Below the pieces are notes generated by a model, which did no database searches, was not told where the DNA came from, and worked only from the letters and a program-made list of their open reading frames with translations. From Ananas comosus (Eukaryota > Streptophyta > Magnoliopsida > Poales > Bromeliaceae): a stretch of DNA of 64,000 bases. The stretch spans positions 3,452,988 to 3,516,987 of the forward strand of contig NC_033640.1 in assembly GCF_001540865.1 (NCBI RefSeq), in the 5' to 3' direction. Positions 1 to 11,343 of this stretch are shown here, piece after piece (position 1 is the stretch's first letter; every line of letters begins with the position of its first letter). The translations under genes and the position numbers were made by a program.

Positions 1-1075
1 AAATGATTGAATTAATGAGTTTTGGTTTTTGAATATCCTGCTGACTAATTAATATCTTCCAATGTGCTACTTTTCTTAGCTAAATAAGGCAGCATCTCAA
101 GGAAGTGTATCTGAGAGACTCTTTCGGCCTATCTATTTACCTGGATTTGGCCTTCCCACTTTTTTTTTTTTTCTTTTCTTTTTCCCCTCTCTAACTAATG
201 CGTTCTCAAAAGGTCAAGTCCGAGGAGGTCTAAAGTCTTTCATTCGTTAATTGATTTAAAGGAGTCCATAAACTTTTAGATACAATGAACCAATGGTTTT
301 AAAATTTTCTAACGCTAAATCCTAGTAAACTATCAGCAAAATCTCTAATTACTTTGCTTCGTTGATCAATTGAGATTGATTCTTCTTTGTTTCTTGGAAT
401 TGATTTGCTGAGCACTTCTTTTGCCATGGACATTGTGAAGTTCTACTCACTATGAAGTGAATATTAAGAAGAGAATGTAAAGGTAATGATGAGAAACAAC
501 AATTGTATTAATTCGAAATAAAAAATTGAAATACTATGTGACAGCTTGTTGAAAAATAACTATGAACCCCTAAGAATTTCCTGTTAGTCTACTGTTGGAA
601 ACTGATCTATTAGATAATTCACGAAAGCTTAGAAAGAGAGATGGTCGTCATATTGAACAACAAAACAATGAAGCATTCTATGATTGATTTATCAGTGATT
701 TAGTCTCATTTGGAATCTGATATGAAGTGGAAGTTGTATTGTGCTGCATAAGTGGCAGTCATCAGTGGGCATGGTTTTTCAGAAACTAGAAGTAGGTGCC
801 TGTATTTCTGCTTTGAAGTGAAAGGGCACACATCGATATAAATTATTTGAGGGTCATGCCAATGTGCATGAGTAAATAGCAAATATGCTCCTTGTGTTAT
901 GCCCTCTTTCTTGCTTGGTCATCAGAACCAAATAGGCCCTACTATGGACCTGGTAAGAATAAATTAAGAGAATCTGAAAATTTATTTGACGATGATTGAA
1001 GAATCTCAATGACCTTTTAGTTGTTTTGGCAACGGTTGAGCTCAAAATCAAAGGAACCTTTCTCTTTAACAATAG
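1..1075. other. AT-rich DNA without a recognisable gene
   Basis: No open reading frame here looks like a known protein, and no RNA gene or element terminus was recognised. A pyrimidine-rich tract lies at about 155-190. The stretch ends at the 9-bp target duplication of the Mutator-like element that starts at 1085. Confidence 0.6.
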
Positions 1076-1159
1076 CTTGGAGGGGAAAAATTCTAGAATG
1101 CAACGGGTATATTGGTGATGTGGCGTAACAAACCAATCAAATTTCTCCTTTTAGGGGTA

Positions 1160-2542
1160 CTAGTGAAGGCCCGCGCTTCGCGGCGGAAAATTTACGCAAT
1201 TTTTAAAATATTTTGAACAAATTTTTTTAATTTTTTAATTTTTAAATCTAATTTAAAAGTTTAAACTTTTAAAAAATTCAATATAAAATTATATATAATA
1301 AATAAATATATATTTATAAATAAAATTGTATATATATAAGTTAAAATTAAAATTTAAAATTTAAAATTTTTATAAAATTTAAAATTTAAAATTTAAAATT
1401 GTAAAATTCTCTCTCTCCTCTCCTCTCTCTTTCTCTTCTCCCCTGACTTCCTCTCTCTTCCCGTCCGAGCCGCTTTGTCTTCTCCGTTCCGCGCGCCCTC
1501 TCTCTCTCTTTCTCCTCTTTCCCGTGTAATGCTCCCTCCTTCCCCTTCTCTCCCTCTCTCCACCTCCCTCGGTGCCGCCTGCGCGCCCGAGAGCCCGCCG
1601 CCCGCCGAGCGCCCGCCGCGCCACCCCGCTGTAGCTGGCCGGCTTCTCCTCCGTTGCCCTCGCCCGCGTCCTCGCTCTCCCGCGCCCGCCCCGCTGCGCC
1701 CGCCCCGCCGCCGCCCCACTGCTGCCTGCCTGGCGCCTGCGCTCCGCCTCCTGCTGCCCGCCCGCTGGGGGAGAGGGGAAAAGAGAGGAAGAGAGAGAGA
1801 GAGGGGAGAAGCGGGGGGGAAAAAGAAGGGGAGAGAAGAGGGGAGACGAGAGAGGGAAGAGCCTGGCGGGGATGGGAGGAGGATAAGAGGAGAGGGACGG
1901 GAGCGCGCGCGGGGGCGCGGGCCGGACCCACCGGGCGGCCGCACCACGCCGGCGCCGGTCGTGCGCACGTCGGGGCCGAGAGAGAGGAAGAAACCGGGAG
2001 AGGGGAGAGGGGGGGGACGGGCATGCGTGGGGAGGGCCCGCACCCGGCGCGCTGAGGGGGTCTCTCTCCTCTCTGTCTGCTCCTCTTTCTCTCTCTCTGT
2101 CTGCGCCTCTCCTCCTTCTGCCTCTCTCTCCTCTCTCTCTCTCTCCGCCCTCCGCCTCAAAAACCCAAACGATCTCGACCCCTCTCTCTCTCTCTCCCTC
2201 TCTCCTCTGCTCCTCTCTCTCTTCTGTCCGCCCCACCGTCCACCCTATCCTCTCTGCCCTACTCTCCTCCTCACTCCTCTCTCCTCTCTTTCTTCCTCTC
2301 CTCTCTTATCGGTGGACCCGACCGACCCCCACCCCCCACAAAAACCGGGGAGGCCGCCGTCTTGCTCTCTCTCTCTCGTCTCCCTGTCTCTCTCTCGTCT
2401 GCCGCGGGAGGGGCGCAAACCCCGGGTCGCCTGCACGCAGGCCCCCCCTCTCTCTCTTTCTCTCCTTTTCTCTCTTCCTCGCGAGTGCGGAGAAGCGGCC
2501 ACGTCGGCCACAGTAAAACTCTCGATTCAATTTATATATAGA
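1160..2542 (-). mobile_element. Candidate non-autonomous Helitron nested in the MULE MITE
   Basis: On the minus strand the segment starts with TCTATATATAAATT just after an A (2543) and ends with CTAG just before a T (1159). This is the TC...CTRR pattern with A/T target flanks expected of a Helitron, with no target duplication. A GC-rich hairpin, CCGCG-CTT-CGCGG (1171-1183), lies 7 nt inside the CTAG end, where Helitrons carry their terminator hairpin. Both boundaries fall inside the MULE MITE, so removing the segment restores a compact MITE. No RepHel protein is encoded. The interior is AT-rich near the 3' terminus and extremely GC-rich and polypyrimidine/polypurine elsewhere, which may be captured gene sequence. 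Confidence 0.6.
1400..2515. repeat. GC-rich polypyrimidine/polypurine low-complexity block
   Basis: CT-rich tracts occupy about 1405-1560 and 2060-2470, and GA-rich tracts about 1765-2010. A very GC-rich, CpG-dense core (1570-1760, 1890-1970) lies between. Long open frames exist on both strands, but they encode only Arg/Ser/Pro/Glu-rich low-complexity sequence, as expected of skewed composition without stops. They are not called as genes. The composition differs completely from the AT-rich flanks. It looks like a promoter/5'-leader region of a GC-rich plant gene carried in by the surrounding transposon, though the source was not identified. Confidence 0.6.
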
Positions 2543-2666
2543 TATGTCCCATCATAATTGTAAAAAAATATTTTTATTGTACTTTTGTTTGAAAAGAAGA
2601 AATGTGATTGGCTTGTTATTGATGACGTGGTGTAAGTGTTACAGTGTAGAATTCCTCCTTGGAGGG

Positions 2667-3905
2667 AGCATAAATGTAGAAGTTTTCTATGTTACTTTTT
2701 AAGCATGAGTTAGGAATGGGTTAATATTTTATTTAAGACCTTAATCAAGGTTCTTAATGTTCCTTTCGATGCTAATTTACACCTTTCTTTCGCTTTCTTC
2801 CGCTATCTGACCTTTGCACACATATTTTTGCAAATCAAACAAGATTACCTAATGTTTTACTAGGTCTTATCAACCCTAACCAATTCAATATGGTCTATTG
2901 TCATTATGGTCCACTTTATCATTCAGTTGATGCATTGTTGTTCAGAGTGGCTTTGCTAACTAACACATTTAAGGTTTTTGTTTGGGTCCCACACTTTGAT
3001 TGGGAAAGGATGTTCTTGAACTTGGACTGAGTTGCAACTATAGTTTTGGCATTAAGTACTAAATGGTAGTGACACCGACAATACAGATGTTTGAATACAT
3101 GATATGACTCTGATACATACCAATGTTCAGATACTGAAGTTCAAGTTCATGCTTTGGGTACCGTGTGACTGGCGATATAAGCATTATCATCTTTGTTAAT
3201 GGACTGTGTTTCCCATTTGCCCAGGAACTTGAACAATTCATTTCTGCTTGCGTGGGGACTTAGATCATCACTGGAAAGAGCAAATATAAGTTATATTCTT
3301 TCCTGTAAGAAAATTGCTTGTAGAGATGATTTTACTTATTCCATTGTTTCCATTTTAAGAAATAAAGGTGAAATTCAGTTGGAGAGAGAACAAGAGGAAA
3401 AGAAACATGTTGTATGCTGCCTTCAATATTGTTCTGGAGCAGGGTGCCAGCTGCAGTGAAGCTTCTTTACAATTCAAGAAAGATTGAGATTTGAGCCATA
3501 GGGATCAAAAAGGTTCTGTCTGAACTTTTATCTAAGGGCAGTTGACTATACAATCTTTGAAGGTAGAAGCTGTACCTAAGATGCTATTGGGTGCTTATAT
3601 GATGAGCCATCGGAGAATATGGTTTTGAGAAATGAGATGATATTGTTATTAATTTAGCTGCTTGTAATCCAATTTTTTTTCTGGCCCTAAAATATTGCCG
3701 AGGTTCTAATCAAGTTGTAAGTAGGTCGATTATTGAGTCAATTTAGGCTTTTTAGGATCAAATATTGGATATGCTTTTGGGCATGAATGTTGTGTGCAAT
3801 TGGGCAATTTAAATTCGAAAACTTGAGGGATGCTATTAGTATTAGGAAGTAGGAAGGCTATTTGCCTGTAATGGATACAAACTAGTCATTTACATTATTT
3901 TAGAA
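2667..3905. other. AT-rich DNA without a recognisable gene
   Basis: No coding region, RNA gene or element terminus could be supported here. Short open frames such as 3193-3459 (+) resemble nothing recognisable and have ordinary intergenic composition. Confidence 0.5.
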
Positions 3906-4412
3906 GAGGGAAAATGTACAAAGACCTCTTGAACTTCAACTTTTTGTAAACAGACGCCTGAACTTTCAATTTTGGCAACTAGACCCCTTATACTTTATCA
4001 AGTAGTTCAAAAGACCTCTCTCTTCAATTAAAGTTATTAGTTATAGAATCTTTTTGGTTGTATGTATTGCATATAGTTTTATAAAGTTTCAAAATCTAAA
4101 AAAAAATAATTTTTGTATTCTAAGATGTAAAAATGGATAAAAATTGAAGTTTTGTTTGAGCCTTTCTTCGACCGACATGCTTAATTATCAAAATTGGAAG
4201 AGAAAAAACTAAATTTCTATATACTTTGAAGTCTTAGAGGATAATGTGCACGACATTCATTCAAAATGACTATATCATCAGTAAGCTTACGTGAGAAAAG
4301 GGGCCTAGTGAATTATTTGATAAAGTTTAGGAGATGTAATTGCCAACAGTAGAAGTTCATGCGCCTATTTGCAGAAATGCTAAACTTTTGGGGGTCCCTG
4401 TACATTTTACTC
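3906..4412. mobile_element. MITE with long terminal inverted repeats
   Basis: The left end (GAGGGAAAATGTACA..) and right end (..TGTACATTTTACTC) are inverted copies. The similarity extends about 120 bp inward: the left arm carries wording about 'gacgcctgaactt' and 'accccttatactttatcaa' that reappears reversed near 4310-4370. A 7-bp direct repeat, TTTAGAA, flanks the element at 3899-3905 and 4413-4419. Size (507 bp), lack of coding capacity and long inverted arms fit a hAT- or Mutator-type MITE. The 7-8 bp duplication does not decide between them. Confidence 0.7.
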
Positions 4413-4739
4413 TTTAGAAATAGCTGTCAGTATGTGCCTATCTTATTATTTGTCTTCATTTCCTTACCTTTGTAGTTTTTACAGCCTGTCATAATCAAAA
4501 TGTTGAGTCATAATCTCAATTCAAGTAAAGAAATTGTGTGAGTCGATAGGAGACTGATAGTCATAAAAGAGAAGGCGAAAAGGTCATATGGTTGTTTTTG
4601 TTTCATTATCTTCCTCTGCAATTTCCTAGCCTTCTCTTCTTGTTTCCCTTTCACCTTCCCTCTTTGCTTGCGGATTTCCTTTCAGCCCTCATGAGCACCC
4701 GTGTTGCAGTAGAATTATAGCGTCTCTATAGCATATTTA
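4413..4739. other. Intergenic DNA, nothing recognised
   Basis: This is ordinary composition with a pyrimidine-rich stretch around 4600-4670. No gene or repeat terminus was seen before the solo LTR that starts at about 4740. Confidence 0.4.
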
Positions 4740-6739
4740 TGTCACGCCCTAAGATCGCCAATTGGGCCTGCTCGGGCACGTGCAATAGACCCATTGAATG
4801 GTCAAGGCTTGTCCTACCCGCTCGAAGCGGAGTCACATACCAACCTGTACTAATAATATGCACGATATGGATACAATAGAGCATCAGAGTGAATACTAAT
4901 AACTAAAACAGCTACAACTTTAGATATAAAGTTTGCAATAATTAAACATCATTCCAAAATATTACACTTGTTTACAAAAGAGGGTACAACTAGACCTCTC
5001 TCTAGGTCCACTACTCGGTGACACCCTTGCTGCAGTCACGCGCCTCGCTGGCGACTGTAGGCTTTGAAGAAGGTTAAACAACAAATGGATGAAAACTTCA
5101 GTTATGTTCTAGTGGGTGCAATTGCCGAAAGTGGCGCTCTATACTCATTCGGTGTAAAGGAGGCATTAGTTGATAGTAACGATAACCAACATATATTTCT
5201 ACAATATAAGTGTAATAGTTGAACTATAACCATAATGCCTCCAATATACAAGATGCCACAATGCCATTAGTTACAAGTTTACCAAATTTATTGCATGTCT
5301 CTAACATCTCATGCCTCTCAATCATACATAGCCTATAACAAACTTGGTGGTTTAGTTTTTTTTTCTTGTTATACTTCATGGAGAGTCGATTGCTCGCACT
5401 TATCTTCAATTGGTCGGTAAATAGGGTCGGTTGCTCTCGGACTCTCCCAAGTACCTCGTAGGGAGTCGATAGCTTGCACATCTCTTTTTTTCCTTTGACA
5501 CTTTCGGAAGGTTGCATATATTTTACATTACACCCTAAGTTTATGATTTCTAGGTTTATCAACCATGCTTAACTTACACATACATGTTCTCTAGTTCATA
5601 TTTAGCCTGGAGTTCACAAGTCACTATATTTCACTTTAGGTTTTGACCTAAATTTAAAAGCCACTTGTTTTAACCTATATCTAAGGTTCCCAATACTCTT
5701 ACAGGCACATGTCCATTGTTCCATTTAGAAAGCAAAAGGCTAAAACCCTATTTCTCTAGCACGCAACTAAAATCTTATTTAGTTTAATTATTTCACATAA
5801 CACATGCAAATAATTCCAAGAAACTAAGGACAAAGGGGAGATCAAATTCTTGTCGGTGATGTTTTCCACCTTTGCCTTAATCCTCGTTGGTGATGAGTAT
5901 TGATTTTCAAAGAATTTCATGAAAACTCTGTAAATGAGTTCTAACCAAGTTAGAACCATGAAATCTCTCATTTGAGGCAAAGCCTCCAAAATAAAATCTA
6001 AAAACACATTAACTAACTTCTTTTCCTAGCAAGAGAAATGCTGGTGGAGAGGGTTTCCTTCCTCCCAGAGCTTCCCCTTAGCACCCTCGATCTCTTCCAA
6101 GCCTCCAAGGAGATGGATTTAAGAGGTCCCTTTAATGGGAAATTAGGGTTTCCTCTTCTTCTAGAGAGAGAAAGAGGAGAGGGAGAGTGTGAGAGAGGGG
6201 GAAATGGTGAATTAGGGATTTGGCCGTGATTTGGGATTATATAGAGGTGCTACAATTGCACATAAACCCCTCAATCAACCATATTTACAATCCCTCAAAA
6301 TCTGCTATTCGCAGCCATGAGAACCGGTACTCGGGTTCTACTACCGATACGTGGCTCAAGTGTATTGGTACTCCAGGTTACTTTTGCATAACCTGGACGC
6401 TGTTTTCGCAATTTTTATCGTGTATTGTTAGTACCCGCCCGAATTATTATTGGTACTTGCCCGAATCTGTACCGGTACTTGGGCAAGTTCCGCAAAACTT
6501 GAAGGCTTTCCCCAGCCTCTATGTAGTTGAATATCGATACCCAGGTCTAGTACAGGTACTCCCATGTAAATTTACAGTTTTGTAGATTTAGCTCATTGAT
6601 GTATGTTTTCACGTTGTTTTCGCCGTTTTAGCTCCGAGAACACTTAATTGCTTCCTAAACACTATTGAGGTGATCTGAATAGTTTTATTTATTATTTCTT
6701 ACTAGAACTCCGCCATTTGCGAAAGTTTAGTGCATTACA
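4740..6739 (-). mobile_element. Solo LTR, large-LTR Ty3/gypsy-like (B-related)
   Basis: The segment begins TGTCACGCCC and ends GTGCATTACA, the same termini as the minus-strand LTRs at 13406 and 32997. A TTTAT direct repeat flanks it (4736-4740 and 6740-6744), its last T overlapping the LTR's first base. Internal landmarks shared with the other LTRs follow in the same order: a 'tctagtgggtgcaatt' block near 5110, a GA-rich leader at 6160-6200, and ACCGGT motifs at 6323-6328 and 6471-6476. No internal region or second LTR is attached, so it is a solo LTR left by LTR-LTR recombination. Transcription would run on the minus strand. Confidence 0.7.
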
Positions 6740-6744
6740 TTTAT

Positions 6745-8684
6745 TGTTGTCACAGTAGGCCCTCTCTGCCTTCTACAATTTTGTCAAGGGTTCTCTTGCT
6801 TCTGTTGCTGTGATCTACTCTTGCTGCCTCACCATGTTCACCTTGGCAACCCCTCTTCTTCTATTGGAATTTCCTGAGGGCCATTTCTTTTTAATTTGCT
6901 GTCAGTTCTCCTTGCTTTTGTGGTTGTTCCTAGTACTACTAGATGTTTTCCTGTTGTATTTGTGCAGCCTGTTCCTCTGAAATCCTACTGCAGTTGGGTC
7001 CTTTAGGTTTTATGATTGTTGTAAAAGGCTTGAAGGGTGCATTGTTGTATCAACAAAGTGTGTAGCCACCTTTCTTCAAGTATAGAAAGAAGAGGAGGGA
7101 AAAAAGGGACTATAATTACTAACATGGCAAGATCAATTTGTGATCTTACCCGGAAAGGTGGGCATTCTCGACTTTTAGATTGATCCAGTTTAGGAAGTTG
7201 ACCAGGGATGCCATGGCAATTTGTCAAGTGTATGTAAGAAAGTATGTCATTATGCCGTGCCAGCCAATTAGACGATTTTACGGGCTCGAAGTTGAATTTG
7301 ATCACTTTCCATACTTCACAAGACACTGTATTTCATACGGGCCTGTGCTGGTTGTGCCAAATGTCGTCGCTAATTTTGTGGCACCTATGGTGTTCATAAT
7401 CAAGGGGCATGGGGGCATGCCACACCAAGCAGAAGCATGAAGCGGGCAATAATAAGGAATTTTCTCGTGCTGGTTTGCACATGGTCACAAATTGGAGATT
7501 CATCATGATTGTTTATCAATTTAGTGTTTGGCGTCCACATTTTTGCCCTTTGTTGGATTGTGTGAAACGATAAAGTGGTATGTTTGTTTATGCTATATCG
7601 GTTTGTTTTGTTATCACTTATCAGAAATGTCTTCTTTTGGAGGATATTTTCTGAAATATCTTACTGTTGCTGAACATGCATCGTCAATGTCTAGTATATG
7701 TTGTGTGCGGTGTTACAGTATTTTTTCTACATTATGATACTCACGTGGAAATTCATGCAATTGCAGAATCATGGGAGCACGCCAGGAACGCAGCATAATT
7801 CGATGCTTATTATTTGGTACTAGATGGGGTTCCGTTATCATCTATTTGTGGAAAGGTTGTGCAACTGCTTTACATTTATAACAGTTCTCCCTCATCTTAG
7901 AAAATAACTAGCTCAAACCTTTGCAGACTTTTTGGGTATTTGTCCTTTGTTTCATCATTGTTCTGTCGACAGTCCTGGAGAAACAGAAATTGCTGGCATT
8001 GTATTGAGATTATCGGTAGTCAACCTGTTCTTCACATAATTTGGTGAGCCTTGAGCAATTGCTTGCACACTACATTTCCGTTAAAGACCGATATTAACAC
8101 TTCTCTTCGTTCTTCTAGTCTGTATTTTTCAGGTACCTGGCTCATCAGGTGAGAAAAATTCTGGATTCCCTTTTCAGTTCATCCCTTTCCATCTTCTTTT
8201 TCTACCTAACTGGTGCAAAAGCACTCCAAAATCTGAACCTATATGATAGTGCTCCACAGATTGTATGTTGATCTTAGATAGTCAAGGAGCCCAGAATTTG
8301 TATGTTTCAAGTTGCTGTGATGGGACCTAGAGTCCTCGAACAATGAGCTATGAAAACCGAAACATTTTTTTTTTTCTTTTTCCCTCCATACCGGTCCTAT
8401 TCTGATACATTTCTACGAGATCTGCCGTACGCTGAATTGTAAACATCTAGGATCTGCAGTCCAGCACATGTATCTTTTAAGATAATTGTAGAAGTTGCAG
8501 TCTACTGAGAGATTTATAGGCAGATGTCCTACAATCTTTTGTTTGGTATAAGCTACTCTTGGGCACCGGCTGGACCCTTTAAAATTATACAGATTCATGT
8601 ATAAAGTGCTGCGCAATACAATTATGCTATACGTCCTTAATGCCGAAGAATTAGCTGATGTTGTCATTACCGTATTACATTTAT
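6745..8684. other. Intergenic or intron-like DNA, no gene supported
   Basis: The stretch has average base composition, with several open frames of 60-107 codons on both strands, none of them recognisable. It could be introns and untranslated exons of an unrecognised gene interrupted by the solo LTR to its left, but no splice-consistent coding chain was found. Confidence 0.35.
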
Positions 8685-9486
8685 GGCGTGTTTGGTTTGC
8701 TTCTTTTTCACCCTGAAATTGGAATCGGAATAGGCGAATCCGTTTGTAGGTGTTTGGTACGCGGGAGTTTTATTCTGATTCCGATTCCCGAGTGGAATGG
8801 AAATTTCCCAATCACCTTCGGCCTAGGAGGTCGGATTGAAAGTTGAATCCGGACGGAATGGATATTTATTCGGATTATATTTATTTTTTCAACTTTTTTC
8901 AATTAAAATATGAGTTTAAATTTAGAAGTTAAATATATAATTTTAAATTTTAATTTGAACTTGAATTAAAAAATTAAAATTTAATCAAGTATTTCGAATC
9001 TAACTTATGAAATTTGAATTTAAATTAAATTTTAATTTATATAAAGTTTTATTCAAATTTTATTTAAAACTTCAATTAAATTTATGGATTCAAATTAAAA
9101 TTTAAATTATAATTTTAAGTTTGAATTTGAATAAATCAAAATTTAGTTTCATATTTTGAATTACCCACTCAACTTTAAAGTTCAATTTTTTTTTAAAAAA
9201 AATAGATTTAAAATTTTGACATTATTTCAAAATTTTGATCTAAATTTTTAATATTTAATTTTTAATTTAAATTTAAATTAATATATTACAAAGATAAAGT
9301 TAGTGTATTAATTTGATTACGTTTTTTATAACCACCTTAACCAAACACCGACAATAGGAATGATTTATTCCGATTTCGATTCAGATAATGAACCATACAG
9401 AATTAGGTAATGAATCATTCCGTTTTCGATTCCAGCTTATTTTGATTTCGATTCTTATTCCGATTCCAACTTCAAACCAAACACGC
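8685..9486. mobile_element. MITE-like element with GGCGTGTTTGGTTT ends
   Basis: The left end GGCGTGTTTGGTTT is mirrored by AAACCAAACACGC at the right end (9473-9486). The subterminal regions on both sides are rich in 'attccgattc/gaatcggaat' wording in inverted relation, and the middle (8880-9330) is almost pure A/T. Such ends are typical of plant hAT or PIF/Harbinger-derived MITEs. A clear target duplication could not be fixed, so the superfamily is left open. No transposase is encoded. Confidence 0.6.
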
Positions 9487-9714
9487 AGGGTGTTTGGGTA
9501 AATGTCTCAACAGCTTTGGTGGTTTCGGCGGTTGTCATTCACAGTTTCTGGTATCGGTAGAGTTACCGCGCGTGTGAAAAATGAAAACGGAGTACAATGA
9601 ACTGAATTAGTTGCAAACTTTCAAACATGGCCCTCAAAAGTTATAAAATGTTATGAATATTATAGCAAAATTGTTGATATCATTAAATCAGTGAATTATA
9701 TCAAAAATATCCTC

Positions 9715-9826
9715 CATCACATCAATATAAATATATGAATTCCCGGTTTGATGACTTGATCCTATGTGGTAGTTTCATCACATCTATATAAATATATGAA
9801 TATCCGGTTTGATCCTATGCGGTAGT
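9715..9826. repeat. Short tandem duplication, about 50-60 bp unit
   Basis: Two imperfect copies start at 9715 and 9776. Each begins 'catcacatc' and contains 'ataaatatatgaat', 'ccggtttgat' and 'gatcctatg.ggtag'. The first copy has a few extra bases between the last two motifs. Confidence 0.7.
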
Positions 9827-9829
9827 TTT

Positions 9830-10430
9830 ACCTTCATTTGGGCAAATATAGTTGGGATGGAGCCCACCTTTTTTTGACCTATTTCTTTGCATTTTTTTAC
9901 AAATAAATTATAATATTTAATACTTAAAATTTTAAAAAAATGACTAAATTTTATGAATAATTTATATTCAATACTATCATCTAAATCATATAAAAAGACT
10001 ATATGTAAAAATTACATAATTTAAATTTTTATAATGAGATTTTAGAAATATAGTATGTAAAATTTATGTTTCTAGTCGATACACGGAATATTTCTTCTCC
10101 ACCACTCTATTATTTTTTTTCTCAGTGATAAAAATTAATACGAGTGCTCGGTCTATTGGTACATTGCATCGCATGTACTAAAAGTTATTTTTAAATATTA
10201 ATATTATAAAATTTAAATCTAATTTAATAGATGCAATCTACACTATATAAAATCTCTATTTACAAATTTTATAGAGATTAAATTATTAGTAGGGTATTAA
10301 AAATTTAAATCTTGCGTTGGGATGTTGTATTGTACTGTTGTGGTGATCTCGTTGTGATGTTGTATTGTATTGTTGATCTGATATTTTGCGCTAACAAAAA
10401 TGGCTAAGTCCCTGGCAGTTGTATTGAACA
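9830..10430. other. AT-rich DNA, nothing recognised
   Basis: A/T-rich sequence without a supported gene. From about 10310 it becomes similar, in the same orientation, to 12530-12700 ('gttgtgatgttgtattgtattgttg' type wording followed by 'ttttgcgc..aaaatggc.aagtc'). This implies two direct copies of the same 3' flank around the plant-mobile-domain pseudogene. Confidence 0.45.
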
Positions 10431-10803
10431 CAGTGAATGGTTCACCGTGTCTAGACACGGTGAATGATTTCACCGTGTTTAGACACGCTAAACACGGTGA
10501 TGAGACATGGTGATCCATTCACCGTGTTAGGGAAACGGTGATCCATTCACCGTCTTTCATGTACGACGCGGCTTCGACGCAAGGCCAAGTGATGTGTATA
10601 TAATACATTGGACACGGTGAACCATTCACCGTGTCTAAACACGGTGAACTATTCACCGTGTTTGAACACGGTGAATAGTTCACCGTGTCCTATGTATTAT
10701 GGACACGAGCTCCCTCTGGTTTGGACCTGGTGCATAATACACTGGACACGGTGAACAGTTCACCGTGTCTAGACACGGTGAACAGTTCACCGTGTTCAAA
10801 CAT
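10431..10803. repeat. Left array of a 23-bp palindrome (ACACGGTGAA-N3-TTCACCGTGT)
   Basis: At least eight intact or slightly mutated copies are seen, many as perfect 10-bp arms around a 3-base spacer (cca, cta, tag, cag). The clearest run is 10612-10691, with three palindromes in succession joined by 'cta' and 'ttga', and another pair lies at 10746-10797. Spacer and linkers vary while the arms stay constant. Each unit can form a hairpin or cruciform, and adjacent units can pair with one another. The interspersed sequence includes 'tataatacattgg', also found in the right array. Confidence 0.85.
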
Positions 10804-11343
10804 GTTAGCATGCTGCATGATGTACTAGTTGTCAATTCTCTACTTTATAAAGTTCAACTTCAGTTATATGACGCAAACATGTTAGCTATCTTAACCATAC
10901 TTCACATAATGAGCCAATGACACAATTACACTAAATCCACAATTCACTTAGCATCAAACTCACAAGTACACTTTGCAATGCACTTTTGTGCTTTCGGCTG
11001 TTCGATCACACTTTTAATTTGTCAAAACCTTACTACAACTCTTTAAAAGATGTGGGTTAGCTCGAATTACCAATCCCACTCTCGAACTTCGTAATTTGCC
11101 AAGTTCAAAGTACTACACCAATATATTATGAAAATGCCGTAAGACAGATCCTGAGTTGGTAATATAAATATTGAATCTTTTAAACATTGAATTATCTAAT
11201 TTTTATGTGCTTTCCTTTCAATACTTCGTCATCTTTTCGTAGTAATTATATGTATTTTTCACAATAGTTCAATTTTGATAACACGAGATCAACATAGTTC
11301 AATTTTGATAATTAATTATATGTATTTTTCACAATAAATTACA
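10804..11343. other. AT-rich spacer upstream of the plant-mobile-domain remnant
   Basis: No gene was recognised. A short direct repeat of 'catagttcaattttgataa' type wording occurs around 11265-11310. If an upstream part of the plant-mobile-domain gene ever lay here, it is no longer recognisable. Confidence 0.4.

Larger units (their letters stand above)
1085..2657. mobile_element. Non-autonomous Mutator-like (MULE) MITE, interrupted
   Basis: The element is bounded by a perfect 9-bp direct repeat, CTTGGAGGG, at 1076-1084 and 2658-2666. Nine base pairs is the usual target duplication of Mutator-like transposons. Its ends are imperfect inverted repeats of about 70 bp. The outermost bases pair as GAAAAATTCTA with GAGGAATTCTA, and a second block (left 1126-1152, right 2592-2618) matches at 24 of 27 positions. 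No transposase is present. Without the Helitron-like insert at 1160-2542 the MITE would be only about 190 bp. An alternative reading is a Pack-MULE whose whole interior is captured sequence, but the inner Helitron termini favour nesting. Confidence 0.75.

Noticed and set aside
1379..2557. Long open frames on both strands (up to 360 codons)
   Set aside because: They are products of CT/GA-rich composition with few stops, overlap in several frames, and encode only low-complexity Arg/Ser/Pro/Glu sequence.
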